A stretch of 58,601 nt of DNA from JALYUA01 sp038229875 (GTDB taxonomy: Bacteria > Acidobacteriota > Thermoanaerobaculia > UBA5066 > Gp7-AA6). Each line of letters starts with the position of its first letter. Position 1 is the first letter of the stretch. Made by a program: the position numbers and the translations under genes. The notes under the pieces were generated by a model. It was not told where the DNA came from and ran no database searches. It saw only the letters and a list, made by a program, of their open reading frames with translations. Shown one piece after another: positions 1 to 8,596 of this stretch. The stretch spans positions 1-58,601 of the forward strand of contig JBBROA010000007.1 of the NCBI GenBank assembly GCA_038229875.1. The letters run 5' to 3'.

Positions 1-152
1 CGTCCCTACACTTCCTCCGCTCGCCGACGCTCTGCTCTGCCCCGGTGGCTTCACTACTACAATTTCCATCGTCGACACTCCGCACTCGGTGATAAACCAC
101 CCGCGTCAAGGGTGAACAACCTCCTTAGCCGCGACACCTAGCGTGCTCCCGG

Positions 153-440
153 TCAACGCCGAGTCTGAGAAGCGCCTGAGCGATTTCTCGGGCGCTCCCT
201 CAACCGGTGACTGGCGGAAGCGTGGAGCTCCAGCCCGTAGATCTTCTTCAAGTCCCGGATGCGGCCTCGGGTTTCCGCGCTGAACGCGGCCTTTCCTTCG
301 AACGCGTGGAGCACGACACCCTCGAGAAGGTCTCCGAGAGAGACGTCGTGGTACTCGGCCAGCGCCTTCAAAACTTTCAGGATGCGCTTTTCCATCCGCA
401 CGCCCGTCTGGACGCGCTCGACCTCGATCGGAGCGTTCAT
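153..440 (-). CDS. small conserved hypothetical protein, possible DNA-binding fold
   Basis: A 95-residue charged protein with no signal peptide or membrane segment. The core (residues about 15-75) is mostly helical, with a KRILKVLKALAEYHDVSLG stretch that could be a ribbon-helix-helix or other small helical DNA-binding fold; this is a guess from composition. The open frame continues upstream to 569, but I chose the ATG at 440 because a TACATT hexamer ends exactly six bases before it and the extra upstream residues look like translated non-coding DNA. It is divergent from the aldo/keto reductase remnant. Function unknown. Confidence 0.6.
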   Translation of the reverse strand: MNAPIEVERVQTGVRMEKRILKVLKALAEYHDVSLGDLLEGVVLHAFEGKAAFSAETRGRIRDLKKIYGLELHASASHRLRERPRNRSGASQTRR

Positions 441-446
441 GCCGTC

Positions 447-452
447 AATGTA
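447..452 (-). promoter_or_regulatory. leaderless-type -10 hexamer (TACATT)
   Basis: TACATT on the minus strand, six bases upstream of the ATG at 440, with no Shine-Dalgarno sequence between. The spacing would place the transcript start at the start codon. Confidence 0.4.
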
Positions 453-502
453 TCGAAGTCTCGCGTGTTCCGGTGGCAACCGACTCGCTTGCTTCGGGAT
501 CC

Positions 503-754
503 ATGACGCGAAGCCCGGAAGACTCGATGCGGCAACGGACTTCGGGCCCGGCTGGCCCCATCCCGGCACGACAGATCCCGTCCTCGGGCGAGACGCTTCC
601 CGTCATAGGGATCGGGACCTGGCAGGCATTCGACGTCGGCGACTCGCCCGCGCTCAGTGTCCGCTCGAGGAGTCCTCAGGCGGCTCGTCGCGCGCGGCGG
701 CCGGGTGCTCGACTCTTCCCCGATGTACGGCCTTTCCGAAGCGGTCGCCGGCGG
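503..754 (+). pseudogene. aldo/keto reductase remnant, frameshifted and truncated
   Basis: The frame from the ATG at 503 encodes LPVIGIGTWQAFDVG, the N-terminal strand of aldo/keto reductases. Near 640-660 the homology moves to another frame, giving VLRRLVARGGRVLDSSPMYG followed by SEAVAG, which is the next family block (cofactor/catalytic Asp and Tyr region). After about 754 no frame continues the family, whose members are near 300 residues. One frameshift plus loss of the C-terminal two thirds makes a functional enzyme implausible. A sequencing error could explain the shift but not the missing rest. Confidence 0.7.
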
Positions 755-931
755 GCCCCCTTGTACGATCCCGTACCGAAATCCGGGCGGCGCCGTTCTA
801 CCTTTCGCCCAGTGCTGCCTCCCGGTCGAGAGCTCGACACCACGCTGTCTCTTCTCTTGAACGGAGAGGCGCGGCGGAATCCTCCGCCTTATTCAACGAG
901 CCCTCTCGCCTCGGACAGGCTCCTTCGGCGC

Positions 932-1312
932 ATGTCGCGCCAGGGGCTGTCCGCACGCGTCGAAGAGTGGGGCGGCCTCTGGTACTGCACTCTCTTTCAG
1001 GGGACTTCGCGGGTTGCGTCCGGGAGCGGCGAGACGAAGCCGCTCGCCGTTTCGCGGGCGGTGCTCGGCTGCCGGTTCGGGATCCCGGCTCCGTCGGCGG
1101 GAGAGACATCCGCCAGGGTCGATCGCACGATGTCGCGCCCGGAAGAAGGGGTTCACTCGTGCCAGGAATGCGGAAGCCCCTTGAACCCCACGAAGGCACG
1201 GGCGACTCTGCGCCGCCTCTGCAACGTCTGCAGCTGGAAGCGCGACAAGGTTCGTCTCGCCGAGCCGAGGCTCCCGGCCCTTCCGCCGGGCCGCCGCGAA
1301 CCCTCGCCGTGA
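932..1312 (+). CDS. hypothetical protein with C-terminal zinc ribbon
   Basis: A 126-codon frame. Residues about 10-45 (VEEWGGLWYCTLFQG then GSGETKPLAVSRAVL) read like a small alpha/beta domain. The C-terminal part has CQECGSPLNP followed by CNVC, two CxxC pairs suited to one structural zinc. A second ATG at 1130 would leave only the zinc ribbon (60 residues), and neither start has a good ribosome binding site. It lies downstream of a decayed reductase, so it may itself be degenerate. No family recognised. Confidence 0.4.
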   Translation: MSRQGLSARVEEWGGLWYCTLFQGTSRVASGSGETKPLAVSRAVLGCRFGIPAPSAGETSARVDRTMSRPEEGVHSCQECGSPLNPTKARATLRRLCNVCSWKRDKVRLAEPRLPALPPGRREPSP

Positions 1313-1358
1313 TTCGCGAGGGCCGCGCGCTCGCGGCCTGTGAGACCATCGGAAAATC

Positions 1359-2603
1359 ATGGGAACCGCGATCCGGCGGGGGCCTGTCCGGATGGTCCTC
1401 GGCATCTGCCTCGTGTTTCCAGCCGCGCTGAAGGCCTTTGAGCCCCCCTCCGCGGCCGCGTTCCGCTCGGCGTTCGAGGCGGAGTTCCCCAAAGCAGGGG
1501 CGAACGCCGCCGCTCTGAAGCTCGAAACGCTGGCGGCCACTCTCGGAATCGACCTGGCGCCGGCCGAAGCCTCCAAGAGATCCCATCCCACGGTGGAATC
1601 GAAAGCGCGATTCGTTGGAGCCGGCGCTTACATCGACTCTCAAGCTCAAGGAGCCGACGAACGGATCTCGCCGCCTTCGGCCATTCTCGAGGAATTTTTT
1701 ACCGAGCACCTGAGCACCCTCGACGCGGTGAAGTCGCTTCTCCTCTCGAGCGAACCGCGTTGGGAAATCGACGTCACTCCGGGCGCTCGCGATCCAATGC
1801 CGAACTTCCTCGGGCAGGTCCAACTTCAAAAGCTTCTCTTGAGTCGAGCGCTTCTGGATGTCCGGGCGGGACAGACGGACGAAGCTCTGCGGACGCTTGA
1901 AGCGTCGTGGCGACTCAACGAGTCGCTGGCCGATCGTCCTGAATGGATCAGCCATCTGATCGTGCCCGCAGTCGCAAGACTTCAGGCGGCAGTTTTGAGA
2001 AAGGTGGATTCACCCGCGTGGGGATGGGCGGATCGGCTGCGTGACAAAAGACTCTTTGCGGGCTACCTGGCCGCGATTCAGAACGACTTCTGGCGGGGAG
2101 ATGCCGATGATCTGACCGGCGAAGCGGGCGCCCGAGGGCGCGTCGTGCGGCGAGTCGCCGAAGCCGTGGGCCAGGGCGATTTGTGCCGATGGACGCCTCA
2201 GAACATGGACGATCTCTGGACGAATATCGTCGCCCAGGAAATCTCCGATGACTCCGCGAAAATTATTGCCGAGATCCAGGCACCTTCGCTCAAGGACGGT
2301 TTCTTTCGCTGGAGACGGTTCTTGATCGACGCGGAGCTCACGGCTATCGTTTTAGACGCGCGAGCCGAGCGAGCGGCCTCAAGGCGGCATGCGTGGCCGG
2401 TCGTGCTGATGACGGGCCGGGGCGTTTGCCCCGAGGGGCGTTGGTCCTACCACGTCGGTCAAGGAGGCACCGCCGTTTTTCGTTTGGACGGCGACCCCGG
2501 CGAGTCGGGCTCGTCTCACGTAGCTCTCCCCCTCTCATTCGTGGCCGGAGCTCCCGCGCCGATCCGCCGGAGTCCCTCACGCCCGTCAAACCCCGTCTCT
2601 TAG
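1359..2603 (+). CDS. secreted hypothetical protein
   Basis: 414 residues. The N-terminus (basic RR then VLGICLVFPAALKAF) is a signal-peptide-like segment, so the product is probably exported. A second in-frame ATG at codon 12 sits just before the hydrophobic stretch and is an equally good start. Residues about 90-330 are helical, with LLLSRALLDVRAGQTDEALR and RTLEASWRLNESLADRP resembling a helical-repeat pair. The C-terminal 60 residues are low-complexity and Arg/Pro/Ser-rich and may be a read-on into non-homologous sequence. No catalytic motif seen; function unknown. Confidence 0.6.
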   Translation: MGTAIRRGPVRMVLGICLVFPAALKAFEPPSAAAFRSAFEAEFPKAGANAAALKLETLAATLGIDLAPAEASKRSHPTVESKARFVGAGAYIDSQAQGADERISPPSAILEEFFTEHLSTLDAVKSLLLSSEPRWEIDVTPGARDPMPNFLGQVQLQKLLLSRALLDVRAGQTDEALRTLEASWRLNESLADRPEWISHLIVPAVARLQAAVLRKVDSPAWGWADRLRDKRLFAGYLAAIQNDFWRGDADDLTGEAGARGRVVRRVAEAVGQGDLCRWTPQNMDDLWTNIVAQEISDDSAKIIAEIQAPSLKDGFFRWRRFLIDAELTAIVLDARAERAASRRHAWPVVLMTGRGVCPEGRWSYHVGQGGTAVFRLDGDPGESGSSHVALPLSFVAGAPAPIRRSPSRPSNPVS

Positions 2604-2711
2604 GGCGGCGCGGACCTGCACGGAGGCGTCGAGATGGATTTCAGAGCAGCAGGCGGACGTCTGCGAGTTTCTGAACGGCTTTTTTGTCGCGCGTGAGAAG
2701 TCCCGCCGGTT
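2604..2711. other. intergenic stretch, no supported gene
   Basis: Short gap between a plus-strand stop and the S9 peptidase fragment. I see no promoter or strong hairpin. One minus-strand frame shows a brief ribosomal S9-like word, discussed under rejected items. Confidence 0.3.
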
Positions 2712-2888
2712 TTAGCCGGGGGAAGACGCCGGATTTCGCTTCGGCGCGTCCGGACCGAGATACCGCGCGAGCCATCTCAGCACTTCGCCATACCAGTGCC
2801 TGGAATTCTGCGGTTTCAACACCCAGTGGTTCTCATCGGGGTAGGAGACGAGCCGCGCCGGAATGCCTTTGGCGGTGAGGCCGCCGTA
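2712..2888 (-). pseudogene. C-terminal fragment of an S9 prolyl oligopeptidase
   Basis: About 58 codons before the stop at 2712 match the last part of S9 peptidases of the dipeptidyl-aminopeptidase type: LTAKGIPARLVSYPDENHWV, with the family His of the Ser-Asp-His triad in DENHW, then a short WYGEVLRWLARYL helix. Upstream of about 2888 the frame loses homology, and the M3 peptidase gene occupies that DNA. The propeller and the catalytic Ser and Asp are gone, so this is a stump of a roughly 650-residue enzyme, probably left by a deletion that joined it to the end of the M3 gene. Confidence 0.7.
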
Positions 2889-2917
2889 GACTCGTAACGG
2901 GCATGGGCGCCGCCCTC

Positions 2918-4852
2918 TTATCTCCTTCCTCCGGTGATCTCCACGAAGAACGCCCGGCTGTCGACCGGCCGCCCCAGAAACCTCTCGACGAGCTGCCGCG
3001 CCGGCTCTTCGCCCCCTCTCGCGAGGATCGTTCTGCGGTATCGCCGCCCGACCTCGGGGTTCGTCAGGTCGTCTCCGAAGGCGGAGAGCATGTCGAGCGC
3101 CAGCACCTCCGCCCACATGTAGCCGTAATAGCCCGCCGCGTAGCCGTCCGCGATGTGCGCGAAGGTCCCCGGAAACGCGGTCCCTTCCTCGTACCCGAGC
3201 GCCGTGCCGCCTTCCATCTCGATCCAGGTCGGTAGCGCCCGCCGCGGCGCCACCCCGGCCAGCGCCATGTCGTAGTCCGAATAGAGGAGCTGCCGCGCAT
3301 AGAGGAGCCCCTGGCCGAAGCGCCGCGCGGCGTCGAGACGTTCGACCAGAGCGGGATCGAGCGTCGGACATTCGGAGCACGTGTCGCGCAGGGTCTTCAG
3401 GCTTTCGTACCGGCGAGCCCATTCCTCGAGGATCTGCGAAGGTGCTTCCACGAAATCCCGCTCGACGGAGGTGCCCGCGTGCTGGTTGTACTCGGTCTCT
3501 GAGAGCACCCCGTGAAGCGTGTGGCCGAACTCGTGGAAGAGAGTCTCGAGCTCGTCCTGTGTAAACCCGGCGCGGTCGGAGTTCATCACGAGGACCGAAA
3601 TGGGTCTCCGCCCGGCCTTCCGGCTGACGCCGCGCACCGGCCAGGCCGCCGCGTGCTTGAACTTGCCCTCGCGGGGAAAGAGGTCGAGGTAGAAACCGCC
3701 AATGAAGCTCCCGGTTGCCTCGTCCCGGACATCGAAGTAGCGAACGTCCTCGTGCCAGACGGGGACCGACGCCCGTTCGAAACGAACGCCGAACAGCCGC
3801 GCGTTGACGGCTAGAACCCACTCGATGGTCCTCTCCGTGGGAAAGTATTTCCGCAGCTCCTCCTGATCGACCCGGTACCGGCTCTCGCGGACGCGCTCCG
3901 TGTAGTAGGTGAGGTCCCATCGGTGGAGGGCGGTTTCCTCGAGGGGCGTCCCCGTCCGTTCGCACTTCGCCGCCCGAAGGTCCGTCAGGTCCCGCCGCTC
4001 CGCCTCCGCGACCGCGCCGCGCACTTCGTCCAGGAAGCGAAGAACGGTCTCCGGCTTCTCAACCATGCAGCGGCGTGTGACGTACTGCGCGTAACTCTCG
4101 AGCCCGTACAGTCCCGCGAGCTCCTTTCGCAGATTCACCATCTCGTCGAGCAGCGCCAGGTTCGCCGGGGTGCCGCGATTCATGTTCGCGACGTAGTACC
4201 TCTGGCGCGCCGATTCATCGTGCGCGTTCGCCATGAACGGAACGTACTCGGGATAGTCGAAGCCCACGATCGCGTTTCCGGATTCGTCGCGTTCGACGCG
4301 CTCCAGCCACGCCGCCGGCAATCCCTCCGTCTCCGCGGTCGTAAACCGGAGCTTCGTTTCGTTCTCGCGGATGTGCTTCTCGAAGTCCTGGGACAGCTCG
4401 GTAAGGCGGTCCGTAATCTCCCGCGCCCGGTCCCGCTTCTCGCGAGGCAGAGAGACGCCGCTGTCCTCAAAGGATTCGAGGAGGTCCTTCCGAAGCCTCG
4501 TCTGCGCGGGAGAGGCGGGCCGCACGGCGAGGACCCTTTCGTACAGCTTCTCGTTCTGAAACACCTCGGTCGAAAAGTTCGACAGCTCGACCATCACGGG
4601 GTCGGCGGCGTCCCGCACGCTCCTGTCCGGGTGCACGTTGTTCAGGATCGAGATCGGCCCCGTCACGTCCTCGAGCGCCATCGAATCGAGGTCCCACTGA
4701 TCCAGGATGTTTTCGGAGGTGACGGCTTCCAGGGGAATCCGCTCCATGTTCGCCACTTTCTCGCGGGCCGCAGCAAGCGCCTCGCGCCATGACGCGGTCA
4801 CCGCGGCGGCGTCCAAGATCGGAAGGGTGACGCGTTCCTCGGGCGGGGGCAT
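2918..4852 (-). CDS. M3 family oligopeptidase (thimet oligopeptidase-like)
   Basis: A 644-residue zinc metallopeptidase expected to cleave short peptides in the cytoplasm or periplasm. The zinc motif HEFGH (within LFHEFGHTLHG) lies near residue 441, and GYAAGYYGYMWAEV further on is the conserved C-terminal substrate-binding block. Length fits the family (about 650-700). The frame is open to 4990, but those residues are Arg-rich junk; the ATG at 4852 starts MPPPEERVTLPI, and a TACTTT hexamer lies eight bases upstream. No signal peptide is evident. Divergent from the queD-like gene. Confidence 0.9.
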   Translation of the reverse strand: MPPPEERVTLPILDAAAVTASWREALAAAREKVANMERIPLEAVTSENILDQWDLDSMALEDVTGPISILNNVHPDRSVRDAADPVMVELSNFSTEVFQNEKLYERVLAVRPASPAQTRLRKDLLESFEDSGVSLPREKRDRAREITDRLTELSQDFEKHIRENETKLRFTTAETEGLPAAWLERVERDESGNAIVGFDYPEYVPFMANAHDESARQRYYVANMNRGTPANLALLDEMVNLRKELAGLYGLESYAQYVTRRCMVEKPETVLRFLDEVRGAVAEAERRDLTDLRAAKCERTGTPLEETALHRWDLTYYTERVRESRYRVDQEELRKYFPTERTIEWVLAVNARLFGVRFERASVPVWHEDVRYFDVRDEATGSFIGGFYLDLFPREGKFKHAAAWPVRGVSRKAGRRPISVLVMNSDRAGFTQDELETLFHEFGHTLHGVLSETEYNQHAGTSVERDFVEAPSQILEEWARRYESLKTLRDTCSECPTLDPALVERLDAARRFGQGLLYARQLLYSDYDMALAGVAPRRALPTWIEMEGGTALGYEEGTAFPGTFAHIADGYAAGYYGYMWAEVLALDMLSAFGDDLTNPEVGRRYRRTILARGGEEPARQLVERFLGRPVDSRAFFVEITGGRR

Positions 4853-4914
4853 GCGGGGGCAAAGTAACCGAAATCGGAGGATCCGTCTCGCTTTTCGGTC
4901 CGCCCCGCGCCTGT

Positions 4915-4920
4915 TATCTT
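4915..4920 (+). promoter_or_regulatory. leaderless-type -10 hexamer (TATCTT)
   Basis: TATCTT ends six bases before the ATG at 4927. There is no clear Shine-Dalgarno sequence in the six intervening bases. Confidence 0.4.
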
Positions 4921-4926
4921 CCCGGA

Positions 4927-5349
4927 ATGCGCGTGCGCCTCGTTTCGGGCTCGCACTTCGCCGCGGCGCACCGTCTGCACCGGGACGCATGGGACGCGGA
5001 GACCAACCGCCGCGTCTTCGACAAGTGCAACAATCCGAACGGCCATGGCCACACCTATGAGCTCGAAGTGACCGTCGAAGGCGACATCGACCCGGAGACC
5101 GGGTACGTCATGGACTTCGGAGATCTGAAACGCACCGTCGACGAAGCGGTGATCCGCAAGGTGAACCGGCGTCACCTGAATTTCGACGTGCCGTTTCTCT
5201 CGGGCGTCAATCCGACTGCGGAGAACATCGCGGTCGCGATCTGGCGCGAGCTCGAGGGCCGCGTCTCTCCAGGGCGGCTCGTGCGCGTGAGCTTGAACGA
5301 GACGGCGAAGAACCGGGTCGTGTATGAGGGACCCGGGGACCGCGGGTGA
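4927..5349 (+). CDS. queD: 6-pyruvoyl-tetrahydropterin synthase / QueD family protein
   Basis: 140 residues. Converts dihydroneopterin triphosphate to 6-carboxy-tetrahydropterin (queuosine route) or 6-pyruvoyl-tetrahydropterin. Zinc-ligand histidines are visible in FAAAHRLHRD and NGHGHTYELEV, the catalytic Cys precedes them in DKCNNPNGHGH, and NPTAENIA plus the C-terminal SLNET form the pterin pocket. The CNNPNGHGH form resembles eukaryotic-type PTPS more than E. coli QueD, so the exact product is open; no other queuosine genes are nearby. First gene of a three-gene overlapping operon with pspC-like and surE. Confidence 0.85.
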   Translation: MRVRLVSGSHFAAAHRLHRDAWDAETNRRVFDKCNNPNGHGHTYELEVTVEGDIDPETGYVMDFGDLKRTVDEAVIRKVNRRHLNFDVPFLSGVNPTAENIAVAIWRELEGRVSPGRLVRVSLNETAKNRVVYEGPGDRG

Positions 5350-5579
5350 GCGCGAGCGCGCTTCCTCCGGGCTCGGGAAGGCGCCGGCTGACCCGCTCCA
5401 ACCGGCACAAAATGATCGCCGGGGTCTGCGGCGGCCTTGCCGAATACCTGGACCTCGACGTCACCCTCGTACGGGTGCTCTACGTGATCGTTTCGATCGT
5501 GTCGGCCGCCTTCCCTGGGATCTTCGCGTACATCATCCTCATGTTCGTGATGCCGCGGGCGGACGCCGCCGCCCCGTGA
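5346..5579 (+). CDS. PspC domain membrane protein
   Basis: 77 residues, the usual size of a stand-alone PspC domain. The hallmark NRHKMIAGVCGGLAEYLDLD lies at about residues 19-38, followed by one or two hydrophobic segments (VRVLYVIVSIVSAAFPGIFA, then YIILMFVMP). PspC proteins act at the inner membrane in envelope stress responses. The GTG start overlaps the previous stop (GTGA), so translation is coupled to the queD-like gene, and its own stop overlaps the surE start in the same way. Confidence 0.85.
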   Translation: MSASALPPGSGRRRLTRSNRHKMIAGVCGGLAEYLDLDVTLVRVLYVIVSIVSAAFPGIFAYIILMFVMPRADAAAP

Positions 5580-6331
5580 CCCGGCCGCGAATCCTCGTCA
5601 CCAACGACGACGGGATCTTTTCGGAAGGCATCGAGAGACTGGCGGCCGCGCTGTCGGACGTCGGCGACGTCGTCACCGTCGCGCCGGATCAGGAACGGAG
5701 CGCGGCCGGCCATTCGCTGACGCTCCAGCACCCGCTGCGCGCGAAGCTCGTAGGGCCCGAGCGGTGGTCCGTGGATGGCACACCGACGGACTGTGTGAAC
5801 TGGGGAGTCCTTCACCTCCTCAAAACCGACCGCCCCAGGCTCCTCTTCTCGGGAATCAACCTCGGCTTGAACTTGGGCGACGACGTGACGTACTCCGGGA
5901 CCGTGGCCGCGGCTTTCGAGGGCACGATCCTCGGGATCCCGTCGGTCGCGATTTCGCAGGAGATCGAAACGGGCTTTTCCTTCGACGCCGCGGCGGACTT
6001 CGCCCGGCGCATGGCGCGGAGGCTGCTCGACGAGCCGCTGCCGGCGGGAACGCTCGTGAACGTGAACGTTCCCGCCGGCGCCATCCGCGGAGTCCGCGTG
6101 TCGCGCCTCGGCAAGCGGCGCTATGGGGAGGCGGTCATCGAAAAGCTCGACCCGAGGGGCCGCCCCTACTACTGGATCGGATCGACGATCCCGGAGGGGG
6201 ACCTCGAGGAAGGAACGGACATCTCGGCGGTCGCCGAGAAATGGATCGCGATGAGCCCGTTGCACCTGGACCTCACCGACTATCGCTCGCTGGAAATGCT
6301 GAAAACCGTGGCGAAGAGTCTCGGAATCTGA
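5576..6331 (+). CDS. surE: 5'/3'-nucleotidase SurE
   Basis: 251 residues. A metal-dependent nucleoside monophosphate phosphatase used in nucleotide salvage and stationary-phase survival. The N-terminal RILVTNDDG contains the paired Asp metal ligands; APDQERSAAGHSLT, the DGTPTDCVN block and SGINLGLNLGDDVTYSGTVA are conserved active-site segments. Start GTG at 5576 overlaps the pspC stop (GTGA). In many bacteria surE neighbours pcm; here pcm lies about 2.3 kb away with a minus-strand gene between. Confidence 0.95.
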   Translation: MTRPRILVTNDDGIFSEGIERLAAALSDVGDVVTVAPDQERSAAGHSLTLQHPLRAKLVGPERWSVDGTPTDCVNWGVLHLLKTDRPRLLFSGINLGLNLGDDVTYSGTVAAAFEGTILGIPSVAISQEIETGFSFDAAADFARRMARRLLDEPLPAGTLVNVNVPAGAIRGVRVSRLGKRRYGEAVIEKLDPRGRPYYWIGSTIPEGDLEEGTDISAVAEKWIAMSPLHLDLTDYRSLEMLKTVAKSLGI

Positions 6332-6360
6332 TTCATCTTTTCGATTCCCGATCGAGTTGA

Positions 6361-6376
6361 CCGCGGAGTACCGCGG
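6361..6376. terminator. short hairpin between convergent genes
   Basis: CCGCGG-AGTA-CCGCGG forms a 6-bp, 4-base-loop hairpin between the surE stop and the E1 dehydrogenase stop. There is no T-tract, so a role as bidirectional terminator is weakly supported. Confidence 0.25.
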
Positions 6377-6443
6377 CCGTCTCGCTCCTCCAGGTCGCTC
6401 GGCTCCCGATTTCCGAATTCCGAATGCCGGCCCCGCCTCGTCC

Positions 6444-8501
6444 TCAGTAGACGAGCACTCTCCGGGCCGCCTCCGTCACCTTCTCCGCGCTCGGCAGGAC
6501 GGCACGTTCGAGGATGCGGTTGAACCCGACCGGCGTGAACGTCGAGCCGACGCGTCCGATGGGGGCGTCCAGGTAGGGGAAGAGACGCTCCTGGATCTGC
6601 GACGCGATCTCGCCGCCGAATCCGCCGTGCACCTTGTCCTCGTGTGCGACGAGCACCCGGCTGGTCTTCTTCACCGACGCCTCGATCGCGTCGTGGTCCA
6701 GGGGGACGAGCGAGCGAAGGTCGAGCACCTCGATGGAGCGGCCCTCCTTTTCGAGCGTCTCGGCGGCTTCGAGCGCGAAGTGAACGGGCGTGCCGTACGC
6801 GACGATCGTCAGGTCCGTCCCCTCGCGGCGCCGTCGCGCTTTCCCGAACGGCACCGCGAACTCCGCGGGGACCTTCGCCCGCGCCATCGGGTTGTTGTAC
6901 AGGAACTTCGGTTCGAGGAACACGGTCAGTCCGCGCGACCGGATGGACGTGCGGAGCAGGCCGGCGGCGTCGTCCGCGAACGCGGGATAGACGATCCGGA
7001 GCCCGGGAAGCGTCGTCAGCCACCCTTCGATGTTCTGCGAGTGGTAGAGGCCTCCGCCGATGTATCCGCCCGACGCGAGACGCAGGGTGACGTTTGGGAC
7101 GAACTTGCCGTTCGTCCGCCAGTACTCGTGCGACATCTCCACCATCTGCTCGGCCGCAGGCCAGAAGTAGTCCGCGAACTCCGCGCCCTCGACCACGATG
7201 CGGATCTTCTCGTCCAGACGCGAGAACCCGTCGGCCGTTCCGGTGATGAAGTCCTCGGCGATCGGGCCGTTGAAGACGCGCTGGATGCCGAACTCCTGCT
7301 GCATCCCCTTGGTCACGTTGAACACGCCGCCCTTGTCGCGGTAGGCGACGTCCTGTCCCCAGATGTACGTGTCCGGGTTGCGGCGGAACTCCGCCTTCAG
7401 AGTGTCGTTCAGCGCCTGGACGAGGGACTGCGTTTCTCCGGTCCCGTCGGGGAGGCCTTCGGGCCAGGCCTCGGGCTTCCAGGGGTCGGGCACGACGTAA
7501 TCGAAGATCGTAGCCGGATCGGGGTCCGCCGCCTGCTTCGCGCGGTCGGAAGCCTCCTCGTACGTCTGCTCGTTGTGGGCCTCGATCGCTTCGAGGTCCG
7601 CAACCGGCACCAGTCCGTTCTCGACGAGCGCGCGACGGAAGCGGGGGAGGGGGTCGGCCGCGCGCGCGGCCGCGAGCTCTTCCGGGGTCCGGTACAGCTC
7701 GTGGCGGTCGGAGTTCGAGTGCGAATGGATGCGAACGACGGTCGCGTGGACCATCGCGGCCCCCGCGCCGGATCGCACGTAATCGACCGCTTCACGCACC
7801 GCGCGAAAAGACGCGAAGACGTCGAGCCCGTCACAGTGAATGATCCGGAGGTTCGGGAAGCCGGAGAAGTTGTCGGACGAATACTGGTTCGCGGTCTGAT
7901 CCTGCTTCGGAACCGAGATCCCGTAGCCGTTGTCCTGCACGACGAAGACGACCGGCAGCTTTTCGCGCGAGGCGCCGTTGATCGCCTCGTAGAAATACCC
8001 TTCCGACGCGGACGACTCTCCGATCGAGCAGTACACGATGGCGTCGCCGCCGTAGGTCTTGACCGCCCGCGCGAGGCCGGCCGCGTGCTGCGCGTGGTTC
8101 GAGACCGCCGAGGAGACGTTCTGAATTCCGATCTCGGGCTTGGCGAAGTGGTTGGACATGTGTCGGCCGCCGGACGCCACATCCGACGCCTTCGACATGC
8201 CGTTCAAGAGGATCTCTTCCGCCGTCAGTCCGGCGGCCAGACACGTCGTCATGTCCCGGTAGTAGGGGAAGAGGTAGTCGCGGCCGGGCCGGAACGTCAT
8301 CCCGAGCGCCAGCTGAATGGCGTCGTGGCCGGCCGCGGGAGCGTGGTAGCTCCAGCCGAGGCCCTGCTTCAGGTAATTCGGCGCCTTGTCGTCGAGCACC
8401 CGTCCGAGGTGCATCACGCCGTACCATTTCTTGAGCTCTTCGCGGGAGACGTCGGTTCGCGTCACGGACGCGGGATCGAGCTCCGCGGTGTGTTCGGTCA
8501 A
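6444..8501 (-). CDS. 2-oxoacid (2-oxoisovalerate) dehydrogenase E1, fused alpha and beta subunits
   Basis: 685 residues joining both E1 subunits of the branched-chain 2-oxoacid dehydrogenase complex, which decarboxylates branched 2-oxoacids with thiamine diphosphate. The alpha half (about 1-350) has the TPP region CSIGESSASEG through QDNGYGIS; the beta half begins near TQSLVQALNDTLKAEF and carries GPIAED, GAEFADYFWPAAEQ and the C-terminal LDLRSLVPLD block. I chose a TTG start at 8501 because GGAGGA (8505-8510) sits three bases upstream. A fused E1 is a known variant. The E2 and E3 genes are not in the window. Confidence 0.9.
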   Translation of the reverse strand: MTEHTAELDPASVTRTDVSREELKKWYGVMHLGRVLDDKAPNYLKQGLGWSYHAPAAGHDAIQLALGMTFRPGRDYLFPYYRDMTTCLAAGLTAEEILLNGMSKASDVASGGRHMSNHFAKPEIGIQNVSSAVSNHAQHAAGLARAVKTYGGDAIVYCSIGESSASEGYFYEAINGASREKLPVVFVVQDNGYGISVPKQDQTANQYSSDNFSGFPNLRIIHCDGLDVFASFRAVREAVDYVRSGAGAAMVHATVVRIHSHSNSDRHELYRTPEELAAARAADPLPRFRRALVENGLVPVADLEAIEAHNEQTYEEASDRAKQAADPDPATIFDYVVPDPWKPEAWPEGLPDGTGETQSLVQALNDTLKAEFRRNPDTYIWGQDVAYRDKGGVFNVTKGMQQEFGIQRVFNGPIAEDFITGTADGFSRLDEKIRIVVEGAEFADYFWPAAEQMVEMSHEYWRTNGKFVPNVTLRLASGGYIGGGLYHSQNIEGWLTTLPGLRIVYPAFADDAAGLLRTSIRSRGLTVFLEPKFLYNNPMARAKVPAEFAVPFGKARRRREGTDLTIVAYGTPVHFALEAAETLEKEGRSIEVLDLRSLVPLDHDAIEASVKKTSRVLVAHEDKVHGGFGGEIASQIQERLFPYLDAPIGRVGSTFTPVGFNRILERAVLPSAEKVTEAARRVLVY

Positions 8502-8529
8502 GGGTCCTCCGCTCGCGTGTGGAACCCGT

Positions 8530-8535
8530 ATTCTA
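8530..8535 (-). promoter_or_regulatory. -10 hexamer TAGAAT for E1 dehydrogenase
   Basis: TAGAAT on the minus strand, followed by ACGGGTT. It gives a predicted leader of about 20 bases containing the GGAGGA ribosome binding site. The 12-mer AGAATACGGGTT recurs exactly upstream of the minus-strand SDR gene at 22913. Confidence 0.45.
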
Positions 8536-8583
8536 ACGGCGGCCTCCGCGAAATCCTTCCTTTTCTTCCGGCGCAACCGCCCC

Positions 8584-8589
8584 TAAAAT
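8584..8589 (+). promoter_or_regulatory. leaderless-type -10 hexamer (TAAAAT) for pcm
   Basis: TAAAAT ends seven bases before the ATG at 8597 and overlaps the alternative ATG at 8588. If this is the promoter, only the 8597 start can be used. Confidence 0.35.
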
Positions 8590-8596
8590 GAGGCAG

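Noticed and set aside
2641..2724. Minus-strand words LKPAGLLTRDKKAVQK resembling the end of ribosomal protein S9
   Set aside because: The match is about ten residues, stops at once, and overlaps the S9 peptidase tail in another frame. Too short to call a fragment.
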